From positions 310,001 through 374,000 of the forward strand of contig JANQPB010000006.1 of the NCBI GenBank assembly GCA_028285495.1: a stretch of 64,000 nt of DNA, given 5' to 3'. This DNA comes from Acidimicrobiales bacterium (lineage in GTDB: Bacteria; Actinomycetota; Acidimicrobiia; Acidimicrobiales; SZUA-35). This document shows positions 15,529-23,807 of the stretch, piece by piece. Position numbers and translations under genes: made by a program. Numbering within the stretch: the stretch's first letter is position 1; the number at the start of each line of letters is the position of its first letter. The notes below the pieces were generated by a model that was not told the origin of the DNA, did not search any database, and saw nothing but the letters and a program-made list of their open reading frames with translations.

Positions 15529-18284
15529 GGCATCGACGCGGCCGATGCGGCCTCGCCGGCGTCGTCGCCGCCATCGGGGTCGAGGTCGTCGGCGTCGACC
15601 GTTGCGGCCTCGGATCCGTTCCCCCCGTCACCGGTGTCGGAGTCGTCCGGGTCGGCGCCGTCGATGGCCGAGGAGGCGGCGACCAGATCCCGGTTGACCG
15701 CCTCCGCTCCCCGGCGGGCGGCGGCGGCCGTCGCCGGCGTCGGGGCCAGCTTGCCGAGCTGGCGCAACAGGTCGATCAGTTGCTTGGCGGTCCGCACGAA
15801 GTCGCCCGCCGTGAACACCTCGTCGCTGAGCACGTCGTCGAGCCCGCCGCCCGAGGCCCAGCCGTGGGCCACCGCCAGGAAGCCGGGGTCGGGGACCCGG
15901 GTCTGGGGGAGCCGGAGGTCGTCCTCGTCGGCGGCCAGATCGAGGTGGGCGGCCAGGACCCGACGAACCCGGCGCCGGACCTCGGCCGACGGGTACCACG
16001 GGTCGGGCTCGGGTCGGTCGCCGCGCCGCTCCTCGTAGACGAACGTCGAGGCGAGCGCCACCAGCTCGGGCACCGGCAGGTCGTCGAACAGGCCTGCCTC
16101 CATCGCCTCGACCACCAGCAGGTCCTGCTCGTGGTAGAGCCGGGCCAATCGCTCCCCGGAGTCGGTCAGCTCCCAGTCGACGAGATGGCCTCGCCGCTCC
16201 AGCAGCTCGATGACCCGGTCGAACCGGGCGCCGAGCGAGTCACCCCCGCCCCTCGTCGAGCGAAGCGCCCGCTCCAGGTCCTGCTCGAGGCGATCGAGGC
16301 GGCGCAGGCCCTTGATCGCCTTCGGGTCGAGCGTGGCCTGCGACGTCGCCGTTCCGCTCGGGGCCAGGCTGCGACCGCGACGGTCGGACAGCCCGCTCCG
16401 CTTGAGGTTCTCCCCCACCTCGTAGGCGAAGGTGATGCTGTCGGGCAGGTAGGGCTCCGGCAGCTCGACGCCGCCGACCTGCTCGGGCGGCTCCAGGAGA
16501 TCCGGTGGGGTCAGCTCGTAGGTCTGGCCCCGCTGATCGACCACCCGGGCCCGGATCCGGCCGTGGCGACGGAACGCCAGCGAGATCACCGCGACCGGCG
16601 ACGGGACGTCGGGTGCATCGATGGCGATCACATCACCAGGACCGACGCGGCTGAGGGCGAAGGCGACCGCCTGCTCGTCGCGGTCGTCGACCTCCGGGGT
16701 TCGGGCCGCAGCCCGGAGCTCCTCGATCGGCCCGTAGTCGCGCTCGAGCCGGCCCCGGTGCTGGGTCAGCCGCGTCCGGGTCTTCTCGACCCGCTGCTCG
16801 GAACGGACCACCCCGGCGTCGGAGCGGAACTGGGCGAACGAGAGGTTCAACAGCTGCCTGGCCCGCTCGGGCCGGTAGCGGCGGACGAGGTTGGCGGCCA
16901 TGTTGTACGTCGGCCGGAACGACGACGTGAGGGTGAAGCGGCGGGAGCCGGCCAGCTCGGCCACCTGGTCGAACCGGACATACGGCGACCAGAGCACGAT
17001 GGCGTCGCCGCTGGCGTCGATCCCCCGACGACCGGCCCGGCCGGTGAGCTGGGTGAACTGGGCCGGGGTCAGGAACTCGTGGCGCTCGCCGGTGAACTTC
17101 GTCAGCTTCTCGACCACGACCGTGCGGGCCGGCATGTTGATGCCGAGGGCCAGGGTCTCGGTGGCGAACACCACCTTGACCAGCCCCTCGACGAAGCAGG
17201 CCTCGACCGCTTCCTTGAACGGCGGCACCATGCCCGCGTGGTGGGCGGCCACCCCGGCCTCCAGGGCGGCCCGGAACCAGTGGAACTCGAGGACCTCGAG
17301 GTCCCGCCGGTCGAGGCTGCGGGTGTGGCGATCGATGATGGCGGCGATGCGCTCCCGCTCGGCTGCGTTGGTCAGGGCCAGGCCGGAGGCCAGCACCGAG
17401 CGGGCGGCGTCGTCACACGCGGCCCTGGAGAAGATGAAGTGGATGGCGGGCAGCAGGTCACGGCGGGCCAGCAGCTCTATCACCCCAACCCGGTCGGGGG
17501 TCCGCCATCTGCGGGGCCGGGGCCGCTTGCCCTTCCCGCCGCCACGGCTGCGACCCCGCCCCCCGCCGCCGCCTCCACCGCCGCCGCGGGGGTCGTGGTC
17601 GTAGCGGAAGCCCTTCGGGTTCGGGCGGTTGCCCTGCAGGGTCTTCATGAGATGGAGATGGCTGCCGCCGCGCTCCCCCACCAGGTACTGGCTGGTCAGC
17701 TCGACGGGTCGCTGGGTCTCGACGACCAGATCGGTCGGGCCCCGCACGGTCTCGATCCACGACGCCAGCTCGTCGGCGTTGGACACCGTGGCCGACAGGC
17801 ACAGCAGCTGGACCGATCGAGGCAGGTGGATGATGACCTCCTCCCAGACCGGGCCGCGGTAGGCGTCCTGGAGGTAGTGGACCTCGTCGAGCACGACGGC
17901 GGCCAGGCGGTCGATCGAGGTGCCGGTGTAGAGCATGTTGCGCAACACCTCGGTGGTCATGACCACGACCGGGGCATCGCCGTTGATCGTGTTGTCGCCG
18001 GTGAGGAGCCCGACCGAGCCGACGCCGTGGGCGGCAACCAGATCGTGGTACTTCTGGTTCGACAGCGCCTTGATCGGCGTCGTGTAGAAGACCCGCAGGC
18101 CCTGGCTCAGCCGTCGGTCGATCAGGTACTCGGCGACGACGGTCTTGCCGGCCCCGGTCGGGGCCGCCACGACGGCATGGTGGCCGTCGTCGACGGCCTG
18201 GAAGCCCTCGAGCTGGAAGCGATCGGGCTGGAAGCCGAGACCCCGGATGAAGTCGTCCCCGGCCCCGGCGTCGAGTCCGGTCAT
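15525..18284 (-). CDS. helY: Ski2/Mtr4-like DEVH-box RNA helicase (HelY type)
   Basis: A 919-residue superfamily 2 helicase. Walker A APTGAGKT lies at 41-48, DEVH at 133-136 and the SAT motif at 164-166; the C-terminal helicase lobe has QLTGRAGRRGID, motif VI. A Gly/Arg-rich insertion (residues 233-260) splits the two RecA lobes and is low complexity. Later segments match the Ski2-type arch and winged-helix regions. The mycobacterial homologue helY sits next to tatC and tatA, and here the gene is likewise followed upstream by tatC with a 4-bp overlap. The downstream lone DAGK domain overlaps its stop. RNA unwinding or turnover is the likely role. Confidence 0.92.
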   Translation of the reverse strand: MTGLDAGAGDDFIRGLGFQPDRFQLEGFQAVDDGHHAVVAAPTGAGKTVVAEYLIDRRLSQGLRVFYTTPIKALSNQKYHDLVAAHGVGSVGLLTGDNTINGDAPVVVMTTEVLRNMLYTGTSIDRLAAVVLDEVHYLQDAYRGPVWEEVIIHLPRSVQLLCLSATVSNADELASWIETVRGPTDLVVETQRPVELTSQYLVGERGGSHLHLMKTLQGNRPNPKGFRYDHDPRGGGGGGGGGRGRSRGGGKGKRPRPRRWRTPDRVGVIELLARRDLLPAIHFIFSRAACDDAARSVLASGLALTNAAERERIAAIIDRHTRSLDRRDLEVLEFHWFRAALEAGVAAHHAGMVPPFKEAVEACFVEGLVKVVFATETLALGINMPARTVVVEKLTKFTGERHEFLTPAQFTQLTGRAGRRGIDASGDAIVLWSPYVRFDQVAELAGSRRFTLTSSFRPTYNMAANLVRRYRPERARQLLNLSFAQFRSDAGVVRSEQRVEKTRTRLTQHRGRLERDYGPIEELRAAARTPEVDDRDEQAVAFALSRVGPGDVIAIDAPDVPSPVAVISLAFRRHGRIRARVVDQRGQTYELTPPDLLEPPEQVGGVELPEPYLPDSITFAYEVGENLKRSGLSDRRGRSLAPSGTATSQATLDPKAIKGLRRLDRLEQDLERALRSTRGGGDSLGARFDRVIELLERRGHLVDWELTDSGERLARLYHEQDLLVVEAMEAGLFDDLPVPELVALASTFVYEERRGDRPEPDPWYPSAEVRRRVRRVLAAHLDLAADEDDLRLPQTRVPDPGFLAVAHGWASGGGLDDVLSDEVFTAGDFVRTAKQLIDLLRQLGKLAPTPATAAAARRGAEAVNRDLVAASSAIDGADPDDSDTGDGGNGSEAATVDADDLDPDGGDDAGEAASAASMP

Positions 18285-19135
18285 CCGGCGCCGGTGGTGG
18301 CCAGCCCCGTGCCCGAGCCGATCGGCTTCAGCCGCTTGCCGACCAGGATGGCGATCTCGTAGAAGAGGTACATCGGCACCGTGATGACGCCGAGGGTGAA
18401 CGGGTCACCGGTCGGGGTGATCACGGCGCCGAGGATCACCACGGCGACGATCGCGAGGCGCCGGTTCTTGGCCAGCGTCTCGGGCCGGACGAGACCGATC
18501 TTCTGCAGGAAGATGAGGACGAGGGGCAACTCGGCGGCCACGCCGAAGGCGAAGAGCATCTTCACGAAGAAACCGAGGTACTCGCTCGGCGAGAAGAAGG
18601 AGATGAAGGTGTCGGAGCCGAAGTCCTCGAGCACGCCGAGCGCCCGCGGCAGCAGCAGGTAGGCGACGACCATGCCACCGGCCAGCAGCAGGATCGAGAT
18701 GCCGATGAAAGGGATCAGCGCTCGACGCTCGTGCGGGTACAGGCCGGGCATGACGAACCGGCCGAGTTGGTAGAGGATCACCGGGGTGGCCAGGATCAGC
18801 CCGCCGTAGCCGGCCAGGGTCAGGCGGACGTTGAACGATTCGAGCGGGGCGGTGACGAGCAGCCCGCACGCCTCCTGGTCGACCCCGGAGCCGCCGCTGC
18901 CGAGCCCGAGCTCCTCGAAGCTGGCCCCGTTGTCGGCCTGGAACTGGCAGTAGGGCTCCTGCAGGAAGTCGAAGATCGGGTTGAAGAAGGCGTAGACGAC
19001 GATGGCGGCGGCCACCACCGCCAGCACCGAGCGGATCAGCCGGGTCCGGAGCTCGGACAGGTGACCGACGAGGGTCATCTCGCCGTCCGGGCCGACCGCC
19101 GGTCCCTTCTTCGCTCGCCGGAACGGATTCCTCAT
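18281..19135 (-). CDS. tatC: Sec-independent translocase subunit TatC
   Basis: A 284-residue membrane protein with six predicted helices. The N-terminus has the conserved HLSELRTRL just before helix one, where the twin-arginine signal binds. VMPGLYPHERR follows helix two, and TPTGDP near the C-terminal helices is also conserved. A longer than usual periplasmic loop (residues 60-95) carries Gly/Ser and two Cys residues. It forms the receptor of the twin-arginine pathway with the TatB-like product. Its start overlaps the stop of tatB by 4 bp and its stop overlaps the helicase start by 4 bp, so the three genes are one translational unit. Confidence 0.95.
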   Translation of the reverse strand: MRNPFRRAKKGPAVGPDGEMTLVGHLSELRTRLIRSVLAVVAAAIVVYAFFNPIFDFLQEPYCQFQADNGASFEELGLGSGGSGVDQEACGLLVTAPLESFNVRLTLAGYGGLILATPVILYQLGRFVMPGLYPHERRALIPFIGISILLLAGGMVVAYLLLPRALGVLEDFGSDTFISFFSPSEYLGFFVKMLFAFGVAAELPLVLIFLQKIGLVRPETLAKNRRLAIVAVVILGAVITPTGDPFTLGVITVPMYLFYEIAILVGKRLKPIGSGTGLATTGAG

Positions 19136-19872
19136 GCGTCGCCCTCCACGAGCGGACGAGCCGAATCGGCGCCGGATTCGACGGTCTCGCCGTGACCGGC
19201 GCCGGCCCCGTCCGAGGCCGAGTCGTCGTCGGCGGAGGTCTCGACCGCAGCCGTCGACGGCGTGGCGGCGCGGTCACCGTCCGAGGCGCCGTCCGAGTCA
19301 TGGTCCGACGCAGCTGCGCCGGTCTCGGGTCGGCCGTCGTGCTCCGGCTCGGCGGGCTCGTCGCCCGGCGCCCGGCCCCCATCGATGGTCGGGCCACCGA
19401 CGGGCCCGCCGTTGCCCCGCTCGGTCCGGTCGGCGGCGGCGGGCGCCTCGTCGGATCCCCCAGCGCCCTCGACCGCCCCATCGGACTCGGTGACGCCCTC
19501 GACCGCCCCATCGGACTCGGTGACGCCTTCGACCGCCCCATCGGACTCGGTGACGCCCTCGGCTTCGTCGCCGGACTCGCCAGCGCCGTCGGCCGCCGCC
19601 TCCGCCTCCTCGTCGAGTCGGTGCTTTCGCTCGGCGTAGGAATTCGTTCGCTCGAAGGGCCGGTTCTCCGTCGTCCACTCGTCCGGGTCGGTGACCCGCT
19701 CGATCTCCTCCAGCCCGGCCATGAACTCGGACCGGAGGCCCTCGGTCATGCTCCTCGCCTGGGCCACCATCGAGCCAACCCGCCGGATCACCCCGGGCAG
19801 CTGCTCCGGACCGACGGCGATCAGCAGAACCAGGCCGATGACCATGAGCTCCGCTGGTCCAATGTTGAACAC
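19132..19872 (-). CDS. tatB: TatA/TatB-family subunit with long acidic tail
   Basis: A 246-residue protein. The first 50 residues, MFNIGPAELMVIGLVLLIAV then GPEQLPGVIRRVGSMVAQAR, make the membrane helix, hinge and amphipathic helix of the Tat family. The GPE-x-LP hinge is more typical of TatB than TatA. The remaining 190 residues are an acidic Ser/Asp/Glu/Gly/Ala-rich tail, far longer than usual, with a ten-residue unit (EGVTESDGAV) three times. The tail probably stays in the cytoplasm and is disordered. No second TatA-like gene is seen in the window. A 201-bp gap separates it from a zinc-ribbon gene on the same strand. Confidence 0.87.
   Translation of the reverse strand: MFNIGPAELMVIGLVLLIAVGPEQLPGVIRRVGSMVAQARSMTEGLRSEFMAGLEEIERVTDPDEWTTENRPFERTNSYAERKHRLDEEAEAAADGAGESGDEAEGVTESDGAVEGVTESDGAVEGVTESDGAVEGAGGSDEAPAAADRTERGNGGPVGGPTIDGGRAPGDEPAEPEHDGRPETGAAASDHDSDGASDGDRAATPSTAAVETSADDDSASDGAGAGHGETVESGADSARPLVEGDA
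19471..19560 (-). repeat. Three tandem 30-bp copies in the tatB tail
   Basis: Three 30-base copies (19471-19500, 19501-19530 and 19531-19560) differ at a single base in the second copy. They encode residues about 105-134 of the acidic tail as three ten-residue units. Near identity at the DNA level points to recent slippage or expansion. Confidence 0.92.
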
Positions 19873-20073
19873 GACGTCAGCGTACCGTCCACGGGGGCGC
19901 CACGGGGTTGCGAGCTGGCCCCGCCAGGGGCCCGATGTGGCTCGACGGACCGACGCCGTCGGCCCGCGACGGAGGCCACGGGCCCGGGGAGGGATCCCGA
20001 ACGCGCCCGTGGCCGGCGAGCGATCGCCGGCGGGGGTCTCGGGGCCGTCAGGCGTCGGCCGGGTCGGCTCGGG

Positions 20074-20406
20074 TCAGCCGTCGATGAAGGCGTCGAGCGC
20101 GGCGGAGAGGCGCGAATCGTCGCTCATCAGGTGGTGGAAGTCGAGCAGATCGTCGTGGGTGATCGGCTCGCCCTCGTGGCGCTCGCTGAGCTCTGCCGGC
20201 AGGCGCCAGGTGGTGAACGACACGCCGGAGGCGACCAGCAGATCGATCGTCCTGGTCTCGGCCGGCTTCACGACGGTCATGCGGCAGTGCGGGCAGCGGA
20301 AGGAGTAGGTCCCCTCGTTGGTGTCGTCACAGATCCGGACGTGCACGTCCTGGGTGGTCAGTTCCACATCGCCACAATCCGAACAGCTGGCACGAATCGT
20401 TGCCAT
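20074..20406 (-). CDS. Small zinc-ribbon protein, unknown function
   Basis: A 110-residue protein with an N-terminal zinc ribbon: CSDCG at residues 8-12 and CPHC at 38-41 form a four-cysteine site, with FRCPHCRMTVVKPA typical of such ribbons. The rest has HEGEPITHDDLLDFHHLMSD, a helical segment. Start ATG 20406 has GGAGGA upstream. No enzyme motif is visible. It lies upstream of tatB on the same strand; whether it is co-transcribed with tatB across 201 bp is unclear. Confidence 0.7.
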   Translation of the reverse strand: MATIRASCSDCGDVELTTQDVHVRICDDTNEGTYSFRCPHCRMTVVKPAETRTIDLLVASGVSFTTWRLPAELSERHEGEPITHDDLLDFHHLMSDDSRLSAALDAFIDG

Positions 20407-20667
20407 TGGGGTGCGTCCTCCTGCCTGACGATGTCCGGACGGGATCCGGGCTCGAGGCCTTGCTCGTTGGTGCCCTCTTTGGTTCGGCAGCAGGAACCCC
20501 GGTCTTGAGCGGAACGTGCCCGAGCGGCGGGAGTTACCAGGTATTTCACCACCGGACCTCGCTCATGGTGACCATTCGTCACTCGGTGCGCTCAGACGGG
20601 CCGTCCGGAGCCCATCGGCGGCCCACCTGCGGGCGGACTCGACGCCCGTGCCGGGCAGGATGGTCCG

Positions 20668-21384
20668 ATGGCACCACGGCTTCCCGCCCTCCTCGACCGA
20701 CCCGTGGTCTTCGGTCGGACCGACCCCGACGCCGCCGACCGTCCCGAGTCCGGACTGGCCGAGCTCGACCAGGTCATCGAGCGTGGGGCCCGGGCCCTCG
20801 CGGCCGACGTGTGGCTCACCGCCGATGGCGTCCCCGTGCTCGACCGGACCGGCCGTCTCGGCGGTCGGCTGCGCCGCAAGACGGTGGCCAGGACGCCGGC
20901 CGACGAGCTCCCCTCGACCACGACACGGCTCGACGAGTTGCTGGCGACGATCGGGTCGGACCATCCGCTGTCGCTCGACGTGCGGGACCCCGGAGCCTTC
21001 GAATCCGTCGTCGGTGCGGCCAGGGCCGTCGGAGCCGAGGAGCGACTGTGGTTGTGCCACCCGTCGGTGGCGACGCTGACGCCGTGGCGGACCGAGACCA
21101 GCGCCCGCCTGGTCAACATCGCCAGCTACCGCTCGCTCGACGGCGGCCTCGAGCGGCGGGCGGCCGATCTCGAGCAGCGCGACATCGACGGGCTCCGGCT
21201 CGACCACCACGACCTGAGCGGCGGCCGCATCACCCTCCTGCACCGCTTCGGCCGGCTGGCACTGGCCACCGGCGCGGTGTACGAGCGGGAGATGGCGGCG
21301 CTGCTCGACGCCGGCATCGATGCGTTCTACGTCACCAGGATCGAGGCCTCGGTTGCCGTCACCGCCCAGTACTACGGCGGCTGA
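20668..21384 (+). CDS. Degenerate glycerophosphodiester phosphodiesterase-like protein
   Basis: A 238-residue protein with a GDPD/PLC-like TIM barrel. The segment GARALAADVWLTADGVPVLD matches the family pattern in which GADGVELDV-LTADGVPVV is usual. Active GDPDs need an HRG motif near the N-terminus and a conserved His after the DGVPV strand; here they are replaced by VVFGRTDPDA and VLDRTGRL, and the Glu-x-Asp pair is reduced to AADVW. Catalysis of the usual kind is therefore unlikely. It is the only plus-strand gene between the helicase and the proteasome and converges on signal peptidase. It may bind a phosphodiester or be a relic. Confidence 0.7.
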   Translation: MAPRLPALLDRPVVFGRTDPDAADRPESGLAELDQVIERGARALAADVWLTADGVPVLDRTGRLGGRLRRKTVARTPADELPSTTTRLDELLATIGSDHPLSLDVRDPGAFESVVGAARAVGAEERLWLCHPSVATLTPWRTETSARLVNIASYRSLDGGLERRAADLEQRDIDGLRLDHHDLSGGRITLLHRFGRLALATGAVYEREMAALLDAGIDAFYVTRIEASVAVTAQYYGG

Positions 21385-21394
21385 GGCCCGAGAC

Positions 21395-21409
21395 GCGGCC
21401 AGCGGCCGC
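21395..21409. terminator. Short G+C hairpin between convergent genes
   Basis: GCGGCC and GGCCGC form six-base arms around AGC in the 24-bp gap between the stops of the GDPD-like gene and signal peptidase. The stem could stop transcription from both sides. No T tract follows, as is common in such G+C-rich genomes. Confidence 0.35.
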
Positions 21410-22758
21410 TACAGCGAGCCGAGTCGGTTCAGGGGCCAGAACAGGAAGAAGGCGCGGCCGACCACCCGGTCCTCGGCGATGGGGCCGGTCTCGAACCGGG
21501 AGTCGAGCGACAGCTCGCGGTTGTCGCCCATGACGAACACGTGCCCATCGGGCACGGTGGTCGCCTCGAAGTCGCTGGTGACCACCCCGGGATCGAGATA
21601 GGGCTCGTCGAGGAGCAGCCCGTCGATGAACACCTGGTTGTCGATGATCTCGATCGTCTCGCCGCCGAGGGCGATGACCCGCTTGATGACGTCGCGGGGC
21701 AGCTCGGGGTTCTGCTCGATCTCGGCATCCGTTCGGCGGAAGACGACGATGTCGCCCCGGTCGATGTCGCCGATGCGGTAGCTGACCTTGTTGACGAGCA
21801 CCCGGTCGCGGATCAGCAGGGTCGTCTCCATCGAGGGGGACGGGATCCAGAAGGCCTGGAGCACGAGCGCCCGCAGGACGAGCGCCAGCAGGAACGCACC
21901 GACGAGGACGACGCCCCACTCGATCAGGTTGCGGCGGGTCGCGGCGCCGGCGTCGGGGTCGTCGAGGATCTCCTCGGCCTCGGGGTCGACCTCGTCGAAC
22001 CCATCGACCGACCAGCCGTCGCCGAAGGTGCGGGGCCGATCGCCCGAGGTGACCGCATCGGCCGATGCGGCGGTGCCGTTGGTCGCGGTCCGCCAGGTCG
22101 GGTTCGGCGCGGTCGGTCGGCCCGGCCCGGCCGCTGGCCCCTCGGTGGTCGCCTGGCGGCGGGACTCTGGCGGCGCCACCCGATCGGCACGATCCAGCGG
22201 TCGTTCCGGGGCTGGCCTGGCCGGACCACCGGCGAGGCCGGCCTGGCTCCGATCACCCGCCTCGTGGCCGACGGCACCATGACCGCTCGCCTCATGGCCG
22301 ACGGCTCCATGACCGCTGGCGTCATGGCCCAGGGCACCATGACCGACGGGGTGCGAGCCAACGGGGTCCGGGCCGATGGGGTTCGGGCCGACGGCGGCCC
22401 GACCACCGGCGTCGGGGCCGTTGGCGTCGTGACGGCCCGCGCTCGGGCCGGTCGGCCCTCGGTCGGCCCGACCCGGTGTGCCGCTGTCGTAGCCGGCGGC
22501 GAGGCGGCCGTCGCCGAAACCCTCGCCGTAGCCGAAGTCCCGGAAGTAGGCGTCGTCGGCGCCGTCGCCGCCGGACAGGGCCTCGTGGTCGGTCGCGGGA
22601 TCATACGCCCCCAGGCTGGGGGACGTGAAGCGTCCGGTGTGGTGGCGGGCGGCGGAGTCGTCGTCAGGATCCGGTTCGGGATCCGGCGGAGGCCACGACC
22701 GCTCGGCGTCGGCGGCGGAGACGCCGTAGGCCCAAGGGTCCTCGCGTTCATCTGACAT
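21409..22758 (-). CDS. lepB: Signal peptidase I with long low-complexity N-terminal extension
   Basis: A 449-residue membrane protease that removes signal peptides from exported proteins. The catalytic Ser is in IPSPSMETTLL (Ser309) and the general-base Lys in RDVIKRVIALGGE (Lys359); VMGDNRELSLDSR completes the family motifs. A membrane helix (VVLVGAFLLALVLRALVLQA, near residues 283-302) precedes the catalytic Ser. Residues 1-275 are unusual: Asp/Pro/Gly-rich, then a Gly/His/Ala/Glu stretch with a ten-residue unit (GHGAVGHEAS) three times at 139-168, then Thr/Ala-rich linker. The tail is likely cytoplasmic. Start ATG 22758 lies 62 bp after pafC. Confidence 0.9.
   Translation of the reverse strand: MSDEREDPWAYGVSAADAERSWPPPDPEPDPDDDSAARHHTGRFTSPSLGAYDPATDHEALSGGDGADDAYFRDFGYGEGFGDGRLAAGYDSGTPGRADRGPTGPSAGRHDANGPDAGGRAAVGPNPIGPDPVGSHPVGHGALGHDASGHGAVGHEASGHGAVGHEAGDRSQAGLAGGPARPAPERPLDRADRVAPPESRRQATTEGPAAGPGRPTAPNPTWRTATNGTAASADAVTSGDRPRTFGDGWSVDGFDEVDPEAEEILDDPDAGAATRRNLIEWGVVLVGAFLLALVLRALVLQAFWIPSPSMETTLLIRDRVLVNKVSYRIGDIDRGDIVVFRRTDAEIEQNPELPRDVIKRVIALGGETIEIIDNQVFIDGLLLDEPYLDPGVVTSDFEATTVPDGHVFVMGDNRELSLDSRFETGPIAEDRVVGRAFFLFWPLNRLGSL
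22255..22344 (-). repeat. Three tandem 30-bp copies in the signal peptidase tail
   Basis: Three adjacent 30-base units encode residues 139-168 as GHGALGHDAS, GHGAVGHEAS and GHGAVGHEAG. The DNA copies are imperfect, so this expansion looks older than the one in tatB. Its His-rich composition could bind metal, but that is only a guess. Confidence 0.8.
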
Positions 22759-22820
22759 TGCCGTCAGCGTAGTACCCCGGCCGGGTCGATCCCGACCAGC
22801 GGGTCTCCGCCCGCTCGGCG

Positions 22821-23807
22821 TCAGGGAGATCGGTCGCCAGCGGGACCGTAGCGGGCGAGGATCCGCTCGGCTGCGTCGACGGCCAGCCCGCCGGGGTCGT
22901 CGATGCCGTCCGAGGCGACGATCCGGGCCTCCGGCCCGAGTCGGACCAGCAACCGCTCGAGCCACGGCTGGGCGGTGACCACCAGCGTTGCGGTGATCAC
23001 GCCGTCGTCGCCCTCCCGCACGTCCTCGCAGGGATAGGCGGCGATGACCCACGCCGCCTGGGGCTGGAGCTCGAGGGTGACCCGGGGGTCGTCGTCACGA
23101 GGGTGGAAGATCCCGTCGGTGTCCTCGGCGTCGTCCGGCCGCGCGGCGGCCGGACGGTCGAGGTCGGTCAGCGACTCGATCCGGTCGACCCGGAAGATCC
23201 GCTCGCCCTCGGCTCGATGGCACCAGGCGTGCACGTACCAGTGGCCGGCGTCGGCGAACACCCGCCACGGGGCGACGGCCCTGGTGGTCATGGCGTCGCG
23301 GTTGTAGGAGTAGTAGTCGATCTCGACCTCGGAGCCGGCGCCGGCCGCCCGCCGCAGCTGATCGAGCACCGCCGCCTCGGCCGCCCCGAGGTGGACCTCG
23401 ATCGGGTCCGAGGCGTTCTCGCTGTCGACGCCGAGGGCCGAGCCCAGCTTCGCCAGGGCCCGGGCCAGGGCTCCGTCCGGGTCGGTGCCGGGGATCGACA
23501 GCAGGCCGTCCGACGAGGCCAGCAGGGCCAGGCCCTGACCTGGCGTGAGTCGGAGGGGCCGGGAGAAGAAGTCGGCCAGTCGAATGGTGACGCGGCCCTC
23601 GTCGTCGATCTCCACGTCGACGAGGGCATCGGGCGAGTACGGCGGCAGTCCGACCATGTAGACGACGCCGAGGTCGTCGAGCAGCTCGGACTCCTTCAGC
23701 CCGAACCGGGAGGCGACCTCCGACACCCTGCGGCCGGGGTTGGCCACGATCCAGGGGACGACGGCCAGGACCCGCCGCATGCGGTCGGAGGCGGTCGTCC
23801 GGCTCAT
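22821..23807 (-). CDS. pafC: WYL-domain transcriptional regulator PafC
   Basis: A 328-residue regulator. An N-terminal helix-turn-helix (RMRRVLAVVPWIVANPGRRV and ESELLDDLGVVYMVGLPPYS) is followed by a WYL domain whose core is AVAPWRVFADAGHWYVHAWC and GERIFRVDRI. PafB and PafC together activate DNA-damage genes in mycobacteria, and the WYL domain is thought to bind single-stranded nucleic acid. Start ATG 23807 overlaps the stop of pafB by 4 bp, so the pair is translationally coupled. Position after pafB and pafA matches the known actinobacterial order. Confidence 0.9.
   Translation of the reverse strand: MSRTTASDRMRRVLAVVPWIVANPGRRVSEVASRFGLKESELLDDLGVVYMVGLPPYSPDALVDVEIDDEGRVTIRLADFFSRPLRLTPGQGLALLASSDGLLSIPGTDPDGALARALAKLGSALGVDSENASDPIEVHLGAAEAAVLDQLRRAAGAGSEVEIDYYSYNRDAMTTRAVAPWRVFADAGHWYVHAWCHRAEGERIFRVDRIESLTDLDRPAAARPDDAEDTDGIFHPRDDDPRVTLELQPQAAWVIAAYPCEDVREGDDGVITATLVVTAQPWLERLLVRLGPEARIVASDGIDDPGGLAVDAAERILARYGPAGDRSP

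Noticed and set aside
15780..18362. An 860-codon plus-strand frame across the helicase region
   Set aside because: The minus-strand helicase has Walker A, DEVH and motif VI in place. The plus frame has shadow-like Gly, Arg and Leu composition.
9279..22344. Tandem repeats at 9279, 19471 and 22255 as a possible CRISPR array or minisatellite
   Set aside because: Each is in frame within a protein tail, has no spacer and only three units. They are slippage expansions in coding sequence.
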